Assembly: GCA_023434265.1 (NCBI GenBank)
Contig: JAEYTA010000163.1
Span: 1 to 8,682, forward strand
DNA: 8,682 bases
Reading direction: 5' to 3'
DNA from: Pseudomonadota bacterium
GTDB taxonomy: Bacteria > Pseudomonadota > Alphaproteobacteria > Caulobacterales > Caulobacteraceae
Positions 1 to 7,341 of this stretch are shown one piece after another; position 1 is the first letter of the stretch; each line of letters opens with the position of its first letter. The position numbers were made by a program, and so were the translations under genes. The notes beneath the pieces are model-generated. The model was not told the DNA's origin, did no database searches, and saw nothing but the letters and a program-made list of their open reading frames with translations.

Positions 1-1
1 G

Positions 2-739
2 CCCCCGCCGCCGCCTCCGCCGCCCCCGTGCTGCGAGACGCCGCCGCCCCCGCCGTGCTGCAGCGGCGGCGGCAATCTGAACGTCAACGTCAATGTCAAC
101 GCCAGCGCCGACGCCGGCGCGCGGGCCCGGGCCGGGCTGAACGCCCGCGCCGGCGGCAGCGTGTGGGTCAGCGGCGGCGGCTCCGCCTACGTCACCGTCG
201 ACCAGCCGTATCCGACCACGATCAATGGCCTGATGGTCGAGGGCGCGCGGGTGCGCCAGACCATCCGCGTGCCCTACGAGGAGCGTCGTCGCTGGGAGAA
301 GCGGGTGGTGATCCAGGCCGTCTGCATCGACGACCGCAGCGTGCCGCACCCGGCCTCCCAGGTGCGGCCGGACCGCGAGGTGCACGGCGACTACGAGGGC
401 GAGCTGTATCGCTGCCTCGCCGGCACCTGGCTGCAGGCGACCTGGGCCGAATACCAGGGCGAAGTCCGCTTCGATCAGGCCGAGACGATCAGCTGCCGCA
501 AGGGCGAGGCCCTGTGGCACGGCCGCGGCGGCTCCGTCGAATGCCGCGCCCAGCGCGCCGAACGCGAATGCAACGAGCGCTCGCTGCTGCGCCGCTACGG
601 GGCCGGGGTGAAGATCCTCACCATGGTGCGCGAGGAAATCTACACCGCCTATCGCGAGGAGGTCGTGGAGCAGGAGGGCGTCGCGGTGTCCGGCGCGACC
701 ATGACCCTGGACGGAGGCGTGGGCGGCCGGGTGTTCTGA
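2..739 (+). CDS. Low-complexity Pro/Cys/Asn-rich protein of unknown function, 5' end outside the window
   Basis: The reading frame is open from the window edge, so the start and any signal peptide are missing; 245 residues are visible. They begin with a run of nine prolines, a Cys-Cys pair, a second proline run and a second Cys-Cys pair (residues 10-11 and 19-20). An NVNVNVN-type segment and an Ala/Gly/Arg-rich stretch follow. From about residue 65 there is a non-repetitive domain with five cysteines (108, 138, 165, 181, 190) and the patterns LYRC, ISCRKGEALWHG, VECRAQ and CNERSLLRRYGAG. The composition suggests an exported, possibly surface-exposed or disulfide-bonded protein, which is inference. 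A GTG at 161 could be taken as a start, but it lies inside the continuous frame and has no clear ribosome site, so I treat the gene as extending upstream. An intrinsic terminator lies about 90 bases after the stop. I cannot name a family or function. Confidence 0.75.
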   Translation, partial: PPPPPPPPPCCETPPPPPCCSGGGNLNVNVNVNASADAGARARAGLNARAGGSVWVSGGGSAYVTVDQPYPTTINGLMVEGARVRQTIRVPYEERRRWEKRVVIQAVCIDDRSVPHPASQVRPDREVHGDYEGELYRCLAGTWLQATWAEYQGEVRFDQAETISCRKGEALWHGRGGSVECRAQRAERECNERSLLRRYGAGVKILTMVREEIYTAYREEVVEQEGVAVSGATMTLDGGVGGRVF

Positions 740-830
740 ACGGCGTCGAACGGCCCGTTCAGCGGACCGTCAGCCCGGAATCCGCAGAATGAGTATGTCG
801 GCGCTTCGTCGACGTTCCTGAGAAGCGACT

Positions 831-863
831 GGCCCCGGCCCGATTCGGACCGGGGCCTTTTTT
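831..863 (+). terminator. Intrinsic terminator at a convergent gene junction
   Basis: GGCCCCGG (831-838) pairs with CCGGGGCC (850-857). After one mismatch, CCG (840-842) pairs with CGG (846-848) around a 3-base loop. A run of six T (858-863) follows at once on the plus strand. This terminates the Pro/Cys-rich gene ending at 739. The minus-strand M16 gene stops at 867, just beside it. Reading leftward the hairpin has no T run, so termination is best supported only for the plus direction. The hairpin could still act from both sides. Confidence 0.88.
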
Positions 864-866
864 CGC

Positions 867-3719
867 CTACTCGGCCGCGGCCGCCTGGGACGAGACGACC
901 ACCGCGCGCCAGTCGGTGTCGGGCCGCAGGTACTGGCGCGCCAGCGCCTGGATGTCGGCCGGGGTGATCGCCTCGAGGTCCGAGATGTGGGTGAGCGTCT
1001 GCTCTACATCCGACGGACGCGCGGCGACGTCGGCCAGCTGGGCCAGCCAGTACTCGTTGCTCGCCTGGCTGCGGCGCAGGGATTCGATGACAGGCAACCG
1101 GGCGCGGTTCAGTTCGTCCTCGCTGGGCGGAGCGTCGCGCAGGGAGGCGGTGATCGCATCGACAGCCGCGTAGAAGTCGTCGACCTTGTCCGCCGCGATC
1201 TCGGCCTGGACCGAGATCATGCCGTAGTCCTCGTAGACGTCGGAGGCGCTGGCGCGGACGCCGGGCGAATAGGCCAGGGCCTGACGCTCGCGAATCTCCT
1301 CCAGCACGCGCAGCTTCAGGACTTCTGACAGGATCGAGGCGCGGCGGGCGTCGGTGCGGTCGCCGACCGCGTCGGTGGTCGGCCAGGCGACGAAGGCGAG
1401 AGTCTGCTCCGCCGGGCCATTGTGCGTCAGACGGACCGGCTCGTCGGTCGCGGCCGGGAAGCGCAGCTCCGTGGCGCCGGGCGCGGGCTGGGCGTCGGGC
1501 CCCCGCGCCGGCAGGGCGCCGAAAGTCGGGGCCACGGCGGCGATGGCGTCCTCGACGGTCAGGTCGCCGACCATAACCACGTCGATCGGACCCGAGGCGA
1601 GGCCTTGGGTGACGCCGGCGCGAAGGTCTTCGATGGTCCAGGCGGCGATCTCTTCCGCCGTCGGCAGGCTCTCGCGCTTGTCGCCGCTGGCCAGCAGTCC
1701 GGAACCCTGGATGGCGAAGGCTCCGCCCGGCGTGGCCATCAGCTGGTCGATCTGCTGCGGGAAGATCGACTTGATCAGCTCAAGCGGCGCGGCCCGCAGG
1801 CCGGGATCGGTCAGGTAGGCGGCCAGGACCTGGGTCTGCAGGGCGAGGTCTTCCGGACGGGTCGCGCCCGACAGCTGATAGCTGTCGCCGCCCACCGAGA
1901 ACCCGGCCGAGTAAATTCGTCCGTTCAGGGTGCGGCTCAGCTCGTCGAAGGTCAGTCGGCCGAGGCCGCCCGGCGGCACGACCTGCGACGCCAGCAGTTG
2001 CGGATCCGCGCGGTCGGGCCGAAGGCCGCGCTCGCCGATTCCGGTCCGCACGCTGACCAGAATCTGTTCTTCCCGGAAATCCGTCGGCTTGACCGTCAGC
2101 CGCACGCCGTTGGCGAACGTCACGACCGTCGTCCCCAGTTCGGCGATCTCGCGCCGGTCGACGACCGCGCCCGGCTCTCCGAAGCTGGCGTAGGGCCACT
2201 CGAGGTCGGCCTGGGCCGCCGGGGGGGCGACCGGAACCTGACGCGAGGCCTCGAGCGCGGCGGTCACAGCCGCCTCGCCGCCCTCGATCTCCACGGGCGT
2301 GATGAGCAGGGCCAGCGGGCCTTCCCCCTGGAACACCGACTTCACCGCTTCGCTGACCTCGGCGGCCGTCAGGCCCTCGACCGCCGCGTTGAACAGTTCG
2401 AGGTTGGTCGCGGGGGAACTGAAGACATCCTTGTCGTTCACGGCGCTCACCAGCTGGCTGGCCAGTTGCGGCGTGCGGCGGGTCGCCGCCCCGGCCACGG
2501 CGTTCTGGAGCGACGCCCGGATGTCGGTGATCTCGCGTTGCAGCTCGGCGTCGGAGACACCGAACTCGACCAGGCGGCGCTGCTCCTGCTCGATCGCCTC
2601 GAGGGCGCGCTTCCATTCGCCCGGTGCGAACTGGGCGGTCACAAGGGCGATGTCGAGGCTGTCGGCCAGGCTGGATTCGCCGCCGCCGGCCGCCGAGAAG
2701 GGCGGATTGTCAGTGCGGGCGATCTCCCCCAGGCGGCGGTTGAGGACGGCGACGCCGAGGCCGCGGACCAGGTCCTCGCGCCGCTCGGCCACCGTGTCGG
2801 GATCGCGCTCGGGATTGCGGATCCAGTTTAGCTGGATCGACGACTGGATGCCGGGCTCGACGAGGATGCGGGTCTCCGGCTCACGGGGCGCGACCGTGCC
2901 GAGATCGGGCTCCGGTCCGTCGGCGGCGCGGGGCCGCCAGCTTTCGAAGGCGCCGCGGATCTTCGCCTCCATCACGTCGACGTCGAAGTCGCCCACCGCC
3001 ACGAAGGTCGCCCGCGACGGCCGGTAATAGGCGTCGTAGAACTCCACGAAGCGTTCGCGCGGCGCGTTGCGGATGATGGTCAGGTCGCCGATGGGCAGTC
3101 GCTGCGAGATGCGTTGGCCCGGCGCCAGCAGGGCCAGCTGGGCCTTCACCGAGCGCAGGCCCGGGGTGTTGCGCAGCCGCTCCTCGCCCTCGATCACGCC
3201 GCGTTCTTCCTCGATGGCCCGAGGGGCCATCAGCGCCTCCGAGACCTGTTCGCGCATGATGCGCAGGCTGGTGTCGACGGTCTCGTCGTTCGTGCGCGGC
3301 AGTTCGAGCATGTACACCGTCTCGTCGAAGCCGGTGTAGGCGTTGGTGTCCGCGCCGAAGGCCAGGCCGAGTCGTTCGAGGATGCGCAGCAGGTCGTTCT
3401 CCGGGACGTTGGTCGTCCCGTTGAAGGCCATGTGCTCCATGAAGTGCGCCAGCCCCAGCTGGTTCTCGTTCTCCATCAGCGAGCCGGCGTCGATGCGCAG
3501 CCGGAACGAAGCCTGGCCCGGCGGGGTGGCGTTGCGCAGGATGGCGTACTGCATGCCGTTGGGCAGGACGCCGAAGCGGACATTGGCGTCGGCCGGAACG
3601 TCGCTGGTCGCCTGCGCCCACGGGTCGGACGGCTGCGCCGTCTGGGCGAGCGCCGGGACGGCGGTGGCGAGGACCGACAGCGAGGCGGCGGCGAGCAGAA
3701 GAAGGCGGGCGGATCGCAT
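867..3719 (-). CDS. Secreted M16-family zinc metallopeptidase (PqqL-like, two-domain)
   Basis: This 950-residue protein starts with a Sec signal peptide (Arg-rich start, LLLLAAA core, probable cleavage after ALA-Q near residue 26), so it should act in the periplasm or outside. The inverted zinc motif HxxEH is intact as HFMEH (His92, Glu95, His96) inside GLAHFMEHMAFNGT. The third zinc ligand is probably Glu179 in VIEGE, with Glu172 as alternative. The order is an N-terminal M16 domain (about 50-190), a first M16 C-type domain (about 205-400), a second half with no HxxEH, and a final M16 C-type domain (about 690-870, with RERQALAYSPGV). The length matches single-chain M16 proteases of 900-950 residues, in which only the first half is catalytic. 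These enzymes degrade peptides; the substrate here is unknown. ATG at 3719 is chosen because it gives the signal peptide and has GGAG nine bases upstream (3729-3732). Confidence 0.93.
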   Translation of the reverse strand: MRSARLLLLAAASLSVLATAVPALAQTAQPSDPWAQATSDVPADANVRFGVLPNGMQYAILRNATPPGQASFRLRIDAGSLMENENQLGLAHFMEHMAFNGTTNVPENDLLRILERLGLAFGADTNAYTGFDETVYMLELPRTNDETVDTSLRIMREQVSEALMAPRAIEEERGVIEGEERLRNTPGLRSVKAQLALLAPGQRISQRLPIGDLTIIRNAPRERFVEFYDAYYRPSRATFVAVGDFDVDVMEAKIRGAFESWRPRAADGPEPDLGTVAPREPETRILVEPGIQSSIQLNWIRNPERDPDTVAERREDLVRGLGVAVLNRRLGEIARTDNPPFSAAGGGESSLADSLDIALVTAQFAPGEWKRALEAIEQEQRRLVEFGVSDAELQREITDIRASLQNAVAGAATRRTPQLASQLVSAVNDKDVFSSPATNLELFNAAVEGLTAAEVSEAVKSVFQGEGPLALLITPVEIEGGEAAVTAALEASRQVPVAPPAAQADLEWPYASFGEPGAVVDRREIAELGTTVVTFANGVRLTVKPTDFREEQILVSVRTGIGERGLRPDRADPQLLASQVVPPGGLGRLTFDELSRTLNGRIYSAGFSVGGDSYQLSGATRPEDLALQTQVLAAYLTDPGLRAAPLELIKSIFPQQIDQLMATPGGAFAIQGSGLLASGDKRESLPTAEEIAAWTIEDLRAGVTQGLASGPIDVVMVGDLTVEDAIAAVAPTFGALPARGPDAQPAPGATELRFPAATDEPVRLTHNGPAEQTLAFVAWPTTDAVGDRTDARRASILSEVLKLRVLEEIRERQALAYSPGVRASASDVYEDYGMISVQAEIAADKVDDFYAAVDAITASLRDAPPSEDELNRARLPVIESLRRSQASNEYWLAQLADVAARPSDVEQTLTHISDLEAITPADIQALARQYLRPDTDWRAVVVSSQAAAAE

Positions 3720-3800
3720 CAGCGGTCACTCCGATGGGCCGACGCGCCAGGCGAGGGCCGGAAAACAGGAAGGACCGCGAAGTTTCAGAAACGCCGACGC

Positions 3801-3823
3801 CCCGCGCAACCCTTCTGCGCGGG
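3801..3823 (-). terminator. Hairpin after hfaD, possible weak terminator
   Basis: CCCGCGCA (3801-3808) pairs perfectly with TGCGCGGG (3816-3823) around a 7-base loop. It lies 25 bases beyond the hfaD stop in the direction of transcription. Reading leftward there is no immediate T run; only a short T cluster comes about 8 bases later. It may therefore slow or partly end hfa transcription, or protect the 3' end, rather than act as a full intrinsic terminator. The rest of the 129-base gap between hfaD and the M16 gene must hold the M16 promoter if the gene is not read through from hfaD. I see no clear -35/-10 pair there. Confidence 0.45.
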
Positions 3824-3848
3824 CGGGACCGGCTCAAGTTACAGAAGA

Positions 3849-5105
3849 TTAATGTGTCGGCCGTGAGACGTGGAAGGTGGCCGAGTTGCCGACGGCGTTG
3901 GCCCCGGCGATCACCGCCCGGTTGGAGCCGGCGACCGTGCTGGACGCCCGCGCCGAGACGTCGCCGTTGTTGGTCTGGCTGTTGGTGGCTTCCAGATAGC
4001 CTTCGCAGTCGGCGCAGGCGTAGCCGGTGACGGCGTTCCCGACCGCGTCGGCTCCGACGTAGACGTCGTAGCCGTTGGTCCCCGAGAAGGTCGCGCTGAC
4101 GTCGACGCCGCCCGAGTTGAGCTGGGTGTTGTCGATCTCGACGTAGATGTCGTTGTTGCCGACCACCAGTTCGTTGGCGGCGCCCCGCGCGTAGGCCTCG
4201 GCGCGGCCGTAGTCGTAGGCGGTGGTCAGGGCCGCGGCGCGCACGAAGCTGCTGTTCGCCTGGCTCGAGGCGGCGACGACCGCGCCGCCCTGGTTGTTGA
4301 GGACGGCCTGGTTGGCGGTGGCGCGGGCGCGGGCGGCCAGATCCCAGGCGTTGCCGGCGTTGGCGCTGGCGTCGGCCTCGAGGAAGTCGCCGGTCGAGCT
4401 CTGGACGATCGACAGATCCTGCCCGGACGTCTGCCCGCTGGTCGCGGCGACGGCGTTGCCGATGGACTCGGCCGTCACGGCCGCCGTGGCCGGAATGTAC
4501 TGGCTCTGGATGCGGCTGAACGAGCGCACGGTCGCCGAACTGGCCTGGTCGACGTCGCCCTGGAGCAGGGAGCCCTCGCCGTACAGCGCCACGGTGTTGG
4601 AGATGGCCGAGGCCGCCACATTGCCGCCGGCGTGCAGGCGGGCCGACGAATCTCCGACCTCGCTGACGGCGCTGACCAGGCCGCCGGTGTTGGACTGGGC
4701 CGCATCCACGGTCAGATTCGAATCGTAGGCGCTGACGGCGAGATAATTGCCGCCGGCCTGGGTGGTGACGTTGACCTCGCCCCAGGTTTCGCCGCCCAGG
4801 ACGACATCGGTCCGGGCGGTGGCGTCGCCGCGCATGTCCTGGTCGGACCGCACCGTGATCGCGCTGCCGCTCTCGATGGCGCCAGAGGCCGAGTTGCCCT
4901 GGGCGGAGGTGTCGGCGGTGACCTGGTCCTGGGCGTCGACGACGTTGATCGTCTGGTGCGAGAAGACGTCGCCCAGCTGGAGCTGCTGGTTCAGGACGAT
5001 CGAATCGGGCGGCGGCGTCTGCGCCGCGGCCTCAGTAGCGGCTGCGACGCACAGCGACGTCGCGGCGATCGTGCCAACGAGACGGATCCGCGCGGGTTTC
5101 GCCAT
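3849..5105 (-). CDS. hfaD: Holdfast anchor protein HfaD
   Basis: This 418-residue protein is recognised by its position as third gene after hfaA and hfaB, its size, and its repeat-rich exported composition. In Caulobacter HfaD is an outer-membrane or surface protein that works with HfaA and HfaB to fix the adhesive polysaccharide holdfast to the stalk tip. A signal peptide covers residues 1-29 (cleavage near AAA-Q). The rest is Ala/Ser/Asn/Gln/Val/Gly-rich with irregular repeats: Q-x-N-x-G-x-V-x-A-like motifs (about 137, 328, 377) and A-x-GN-A/S-type motifs (about 215, 354, 404). This suggests a beta-rich stacked fold (inference). The only cysteines in the predicted mature part form CADC (364-367). 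Lys and Arg are scarce. The start at 5105 lies inside the end of hfaB and has only a weak ribosome site, which suggests translational coupling. Confidence 0.85.
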   Translation of the reverse strand: MAKPARIRLVGTIAATSLCVAAATEAAAQTPPPDSIVLNQQLQLGDVFSHQTINVVDAQDQVTADTSAQGNSASGAIESGSAITVRSDQDMRGDATARTDVVLGGETWGEVNVTTQAGGNYLAVSAYDSNLTVDAAQSNTGGLVSAVSEVGDSSARLHAGGNVAASAISNTVALYGEGSLLQGDVDQASSATVRSFSRIQSQYIPATAAVTAESIGNAVAATSGQTSGQDLSIVQSSTGDFLEADASANAGNAWDLAARARATANQAVLNNQGGAVVAASSQANSSFVRAAALTTAYDYGRAEAYARGAANELVVGNNDIYVEIDNTQLNSGGVDVSATFSGTNGYDVYVGADAVGNAVTGYACADCEGYLEATNSQTNNGDVSARASSTVAGSNRAVIAGANAVGNSATFHVSRPTH

Positions 5106-6048
5106 TGTTCGTGTCCGTGTTGGGGTAGGCGGGGTAGTAGCCGCCGGTCGGACCGACGGTGCCGCCCAGTGGATCGGGACCCGCAGACAGGCAGATGTCG
5201 GGACCCGGCGCGCCGTAGAGGTTAGCCATGAACTCGACGGTGGCCCGTTCGATCAGGGCCCGCACCGCCAGCTGCACCGGCTCCAGCCCGCCTTCGCCGG
5301 CGGACATGTCGAAGACGTTGCCGTTCAGGAAGTCGAACACCCCGGCCGAGACTTCGCGGCCGATGATCTGCTTCTGGTAGGAGATGACGTCCACGACCTC
5401 GAAGGTGGTGGTCTGAACCAGGCGCAGGTCGATGGCCACGTTCATGACGAAGGCCTTGCCGGCGAAGGCGGCCGACAGCGGCGTGTCGGTGTCGGCCTGA
5501 CCGGCGGCCATGTCGAAGCCGCCGGAACGGATGTTGTAATTCACCTCGGTGATGCCGCCGATGATGTAGAAGTCCGATCCGGGCACCGAGCCGGCCAGGA
5601 TGCGCCGGTATTGCGGATCATCGGCGCCACCCGGACCTTCGTCGCCGATCAGCCGGTTGTTGGCGTATCGGAGCTCCATCTCGCCGACCGACGTGTCGTA
5701 GCGCTCGACGATCCGGGCCCCGGCCTTGGCCAGTGCGGTCATGGCCATCAGCGAGGCGCCGCCGGTGATCTGGCGGCCGCCGTCGGCCGAAACCGTGCCG
5801 GTGTAGTCGGCGATCCGCCCGATGGCGATGCGGGGGGAGGGCAGGTTGTATCGGCGGGCGTAGTCCGCCATGCAGTACAGGGCGGCCGAATAGGGGGTCG
5901 GGTTGGCGATCACCGGGGCGTTGCCGATCGGCGTCGCATAGGTGCCCCGTGGCCCTGCGGACGACGAGATGCAGCCGCCAAGCAGGGTCGCGACGCTGCA
6001 GACGGCGGCGACGGCTTTCACGCGACGCGAGGGGCGGCCGAGGGTCAT
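5032..6048 (-). CDS. hfaB: Holdfast anchor outer-membrane lipoprotein HfaB (CsgG family)
   Basis: This 338-residue lipoprotein has a signal peptide ending in the lipobox LGGC (Cys26). Ile at +2 is compatible with sorting to the outer membrane. A CsgG-type domain fills about residues 70-280, with recognisable stretches RIAIGRIADYTG, GASLMAMTALAKAGARIVER, DFYIIGGITEVNYN and AIDLRLVQTTTFEVVDVISYQKQI. CsgG proteins form the outer-membrane pore for curli subunits. HfaB is the Caulobacter homologue needed for secretion or stability of HfaA and HfaD and for holdfast anchoring. The start at 6048 gives the lipoprotein signal, overlaps the hfaA stop as ATGA, and has GAGG five bases upstream (6054-6057). 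The frame is open well upstream of this, but that part overlaps hfaA and is not protein-like. The last ~24 residues are encoded within the start of hfaD and look like unselected Arg-rich sequence. Confidence 0.92.
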   Translation of the reverse strand: MTLGRPSRRVKAVAAVCSVATLLGGCISSSAGPRGTYATPIGNAPVIANPTPYSAALYCMADYARRYNLPSPRIAIGRIADYTGTVSADGGRQITGGASLMAMTALAKAGARIVERYDTSVGEMELRYANNRLIGDEGPGGADDPQYRRILAGSVPGSDFYIIGGITEVNYNIRSGGFDMAAGQADTDTPLSAAFAGKAFVMNVAIDLRLVQTTTFEVVDVISYQKQIIGREVSAGVFDFLNGNVFDMSAGEGGLEPVQLAVRALIERATVEFMANLYGAPGPDICLSAGPDPLGGTVGPTGGYYPAYPNTDTNNGETRADPSRWHDRRDVAVRRSRY

Positions 6049-6473
6049 GGAAGCCTCAGGGTGCCGTTGAGGGCCGTACCGGCGGTGACGTCGCCGTTGT
6101 TGACCTGGCGGGAGTTGACGATGACGGTGTTGTGGTTGCCCTGGACCACCACGTTCAGGCTGTTGCCGATGGCGGTCGAACCGCCGATCGTGGTCCCGCC
6201 GCCGCCGGCGCCGCTCCACGTCGAGGAGACGCCGCCCGAGGCGCTGGAGTAGGCGCTGGCGCCCGCCTGGATGATGCCGTTGACGATCAGCCGGTTGCCG
6301 TTCTCGTCGCGGGTCGATCCGGTCTGCGGTCGGGCGGTGGTGTAGCGCGACCCGCCGTAACCCGCCTGGTAGCCGCTCATCCCGCTCGAACCCGCGGACT
6401 GGGCGGCGGCGGCGCCCGGAATCGCGAGCGCGGCGATCGCCGCCGCTGCGGCGGCCCATTTCGTACCGGACAT
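6045..6473 (-). CDS. hfaA: Holdfast anchor protein HfaA (curlin-like)
   Basis: This 142-residue exported protein is the first gene of the hfa operon. A signal peptide spans about residues 1-25 (Ala-rich core, cleavage near AAAAQ-S). The mature part is Gly/Ser/Asn-rich: TRDENGNRLIVNGI (54-67), a Gly-rich linker (88-98), then AIGNSLNVVVQGNHNTVIVNSR and QVNNGDVTAGT (101-133). The Q-G-N-x-N-x-V-x(5)-Q spacing resembles one curlin repeat, in keeping with the known CsgA-like character of HfaA. In Caulobacter HfaA is a surface protein that forms stable multimers and cooperates with HfaD in attaching the holdfast to the cell. The start at 6473 is supported by the signal peptide and by GGAGG six bases upstream (6480-6484). 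The stop overlaps the hfaB start by 4 bases. Confidence 0.9.
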   Translation of the reverse strand: MSGTKWAAAAAAIAALAIPGAAAAQSAGSSGMSGYQAGYGGSRYTTARPQTGSTRDENGNRLIVNGIIQAGASAYSSASGGVSSTWSGAGGGGTTIGGSTAIGNSLNVVVQGNHNTVIVNSRQVNNGDVTAGTALNGTLRLP

Positions 6474-6613
6474 GAGGCCCCTCCCGCTAGAGCACGGTTA
6501 ACGGGCCGCCAGGGACCCTGCGCGCCAATCTGGATCATGGTTATTAAGAAGCGCTTGCCAGACCCGGAGCCGTCCCCCAGATCGGCAGCCTCGCATCTCC
6601 TTGAGGCTAGGCC
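6474..6613. promoter_or_regulatory. Divergent control region between hfaA and the rhomboid gene
   Basis: These 140 bases separate two divergent genes and must carry both promoters. AT-rich islands stand out: GTTAAC at 6497-6502 and TTATTAAG at 6541-6548. Both contain TTAA, the core of half-sites for the cell-cycle regulator CtrA. However, I do not see two TTAA boxes 7 bases apart, so a full CtrA site is not supported. The hfa operon of Caulobacter is known to be cell-cycle controlled, which makes half-sites here worth noting. I found no confident -35/-10 pair on either strand. Confidence 0.35.
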
Positions 6614-7294
6614 CTGACCGATTCCCCGCGCGAACGGATATTCAACGCCCCTGCAGTCGCCGTGGCGCTGGCCGTTTCCATGCCCGCGTTCTTCCTGTTG
6701 CAGGAGCGGGCGGGGTGGTCCGACGCCATGGCGGGACTGGCGTTTCGGCCGGCGTCCCTGCGGGATGGCGGCTGGTGGCCGGGTCTGGTCACCTCGATGT
6801 TCCTGCACGCCGGCTGGGCGCACGTGGCGATGAACGCCCTCGGCGCGCTCGCCTTCGGCCCGCCGGTGGCCCGGCTGTTCCCGGGGCTGCGCGGCGCCGC
6901 GGCCTTCCTCCTCCTGTATATTGCATGCGGAGTCGTCGGCGCGCTCGGCTTCGGCCTCGTCCGGTTCGGCAGCCATGACCTCGCGGTCGGCGCCTCCGGG
7001 GCTGTGTTCGGACTCATGGGAGCGGCGATCCGCCTCCTCGGCCGCCGCGACGGACGGCTGCGCCCGCTGTCGGATCGCCGGGTCGTGCAGATCTCCGTCA
7101 TCCTGATGGTCGTCAACGCCGGTGCGGGGCTGATCGGCCTCGCGCCGGGGATGGAAGGGACCGGCGTCGCCTGGGAGGCGCATGCCTTCGGCTATCTCGC
7201 GGGACTGCTGCTCATCGGGCCTTGGCGGCGTCTCTGGGGACCGAAGCCGTCGGCATTTGATTCGTCAGACGATCTGGGCGACCCTTCCCGCTGA
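6614..7294 (+). CDS. Rhomboid-family intramembrane serine protease
   Basis: This is a six-helix membrane protein of 226 residues if it starts at CTG 6614. The catalytic serine is in GASG (Ser128) and the partner histidine in WEAHAFGYLAG (His190). The oxyanion motif HxxxN is HVAMN (His70, Asn74) in LHAGWAHVAMNALG. Rhomboids cut single-pass membrane proteins within or beside their transmembrane segment; the substrate is unknown. The usual bacterial alternative start is GTG 6662. I prefer CTG 6614 because GAGG (6603-6606) lies seven bases before it. It also restores an N-terminus reading TDSPRERIFNAPA, resembling other alphaproteobacterial rhomboids as I remember them, and completes the first helix. 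In-frame stops at 6602 and 6608 exclude anything longer. The tail after the last helix is short, acidic and presumably cytoplasmic. A CBS gene follows after 47 bases on the same strand. Confidence 0.87.
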   Translation: MTDSPRERIFNAPAVAVALAVSMPAFFLLQERAGWSDAMAGLAFRPASLRDGGWWPGLVTSMFLHAGWAHVAMNALGALAFGPPVARLFPGLRGAAAFLLLYIACGVVGALGFGLVRFGSHDLAVGASGAVFGLMGAAIRLLGRRDGRLRPLSDRRVVQISVILMVVNAGAGLIGLAPGMEGTGVAWEAHAFGYLAGLLLIGPWRRLWGPKPSAFDSSDDLGDPSR

Positions 7295-7316
7295 AGCGGC
7301 CCCGTCCGCGGCCGCT
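7295..7316 (+). other. Inverted repeat between the rhomboid and CBS genes
   Basis: AGCGGCC (7295-7301) pairs with GGCCGCT (7310-7316) around an 8-base loop, beginning right after the rhomboid stop codon. There is no T run, so it is not an obvious terminator. It may separate or stabilise the two parts of a shared transcript. Confidence 0.4.
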
Positions 7317-7341
7317 CCCGTCAGACGGAGGAGGAGCCGCC

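Noticed and set aside
28..792. Plus-strand open frame of 254 codons overlapping the first gene
   Set aside because: Its translation is almost entirely Arg-rich low-complexity sequence, the usual product of a wrong frame in high-GC DNA. The frame from position 2 has domain-like content and ends at 739.
1422..2831. Long plus-strand open frame antisense to the M16 peptidase
   Set aside because: Shadow frame in high-GC DNA: Arg/Gly-rich, no family features, and the opposite strand carries an intact peptidase with signal peptide and zinc motif.
3870..5225. 451-codon plus-strand open frame antisense to hfaD
   Set aside because: Gly/Val/Arg/Asp-rich with no ribosome site or recognisable domain. 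hfaD on the other strand has a signal peptide and operon context.
6049..6459. Upstream extension of the hfaB frame to 6459
   Set aside because: That part overlaps hfaA and reads as Arg/Gln-rich noise. The start at 6048 gives a proper lipoprotein signal peptide, a ribosome site and a 4-base overlap with hfaA.
6497..6548. Full CtrA binding site upstream of hfaA
   Set aside because: Two TTAA-containing islands are present, but not with the TTAA-N7-TTAA spacing, so only half-sites can be claimed.
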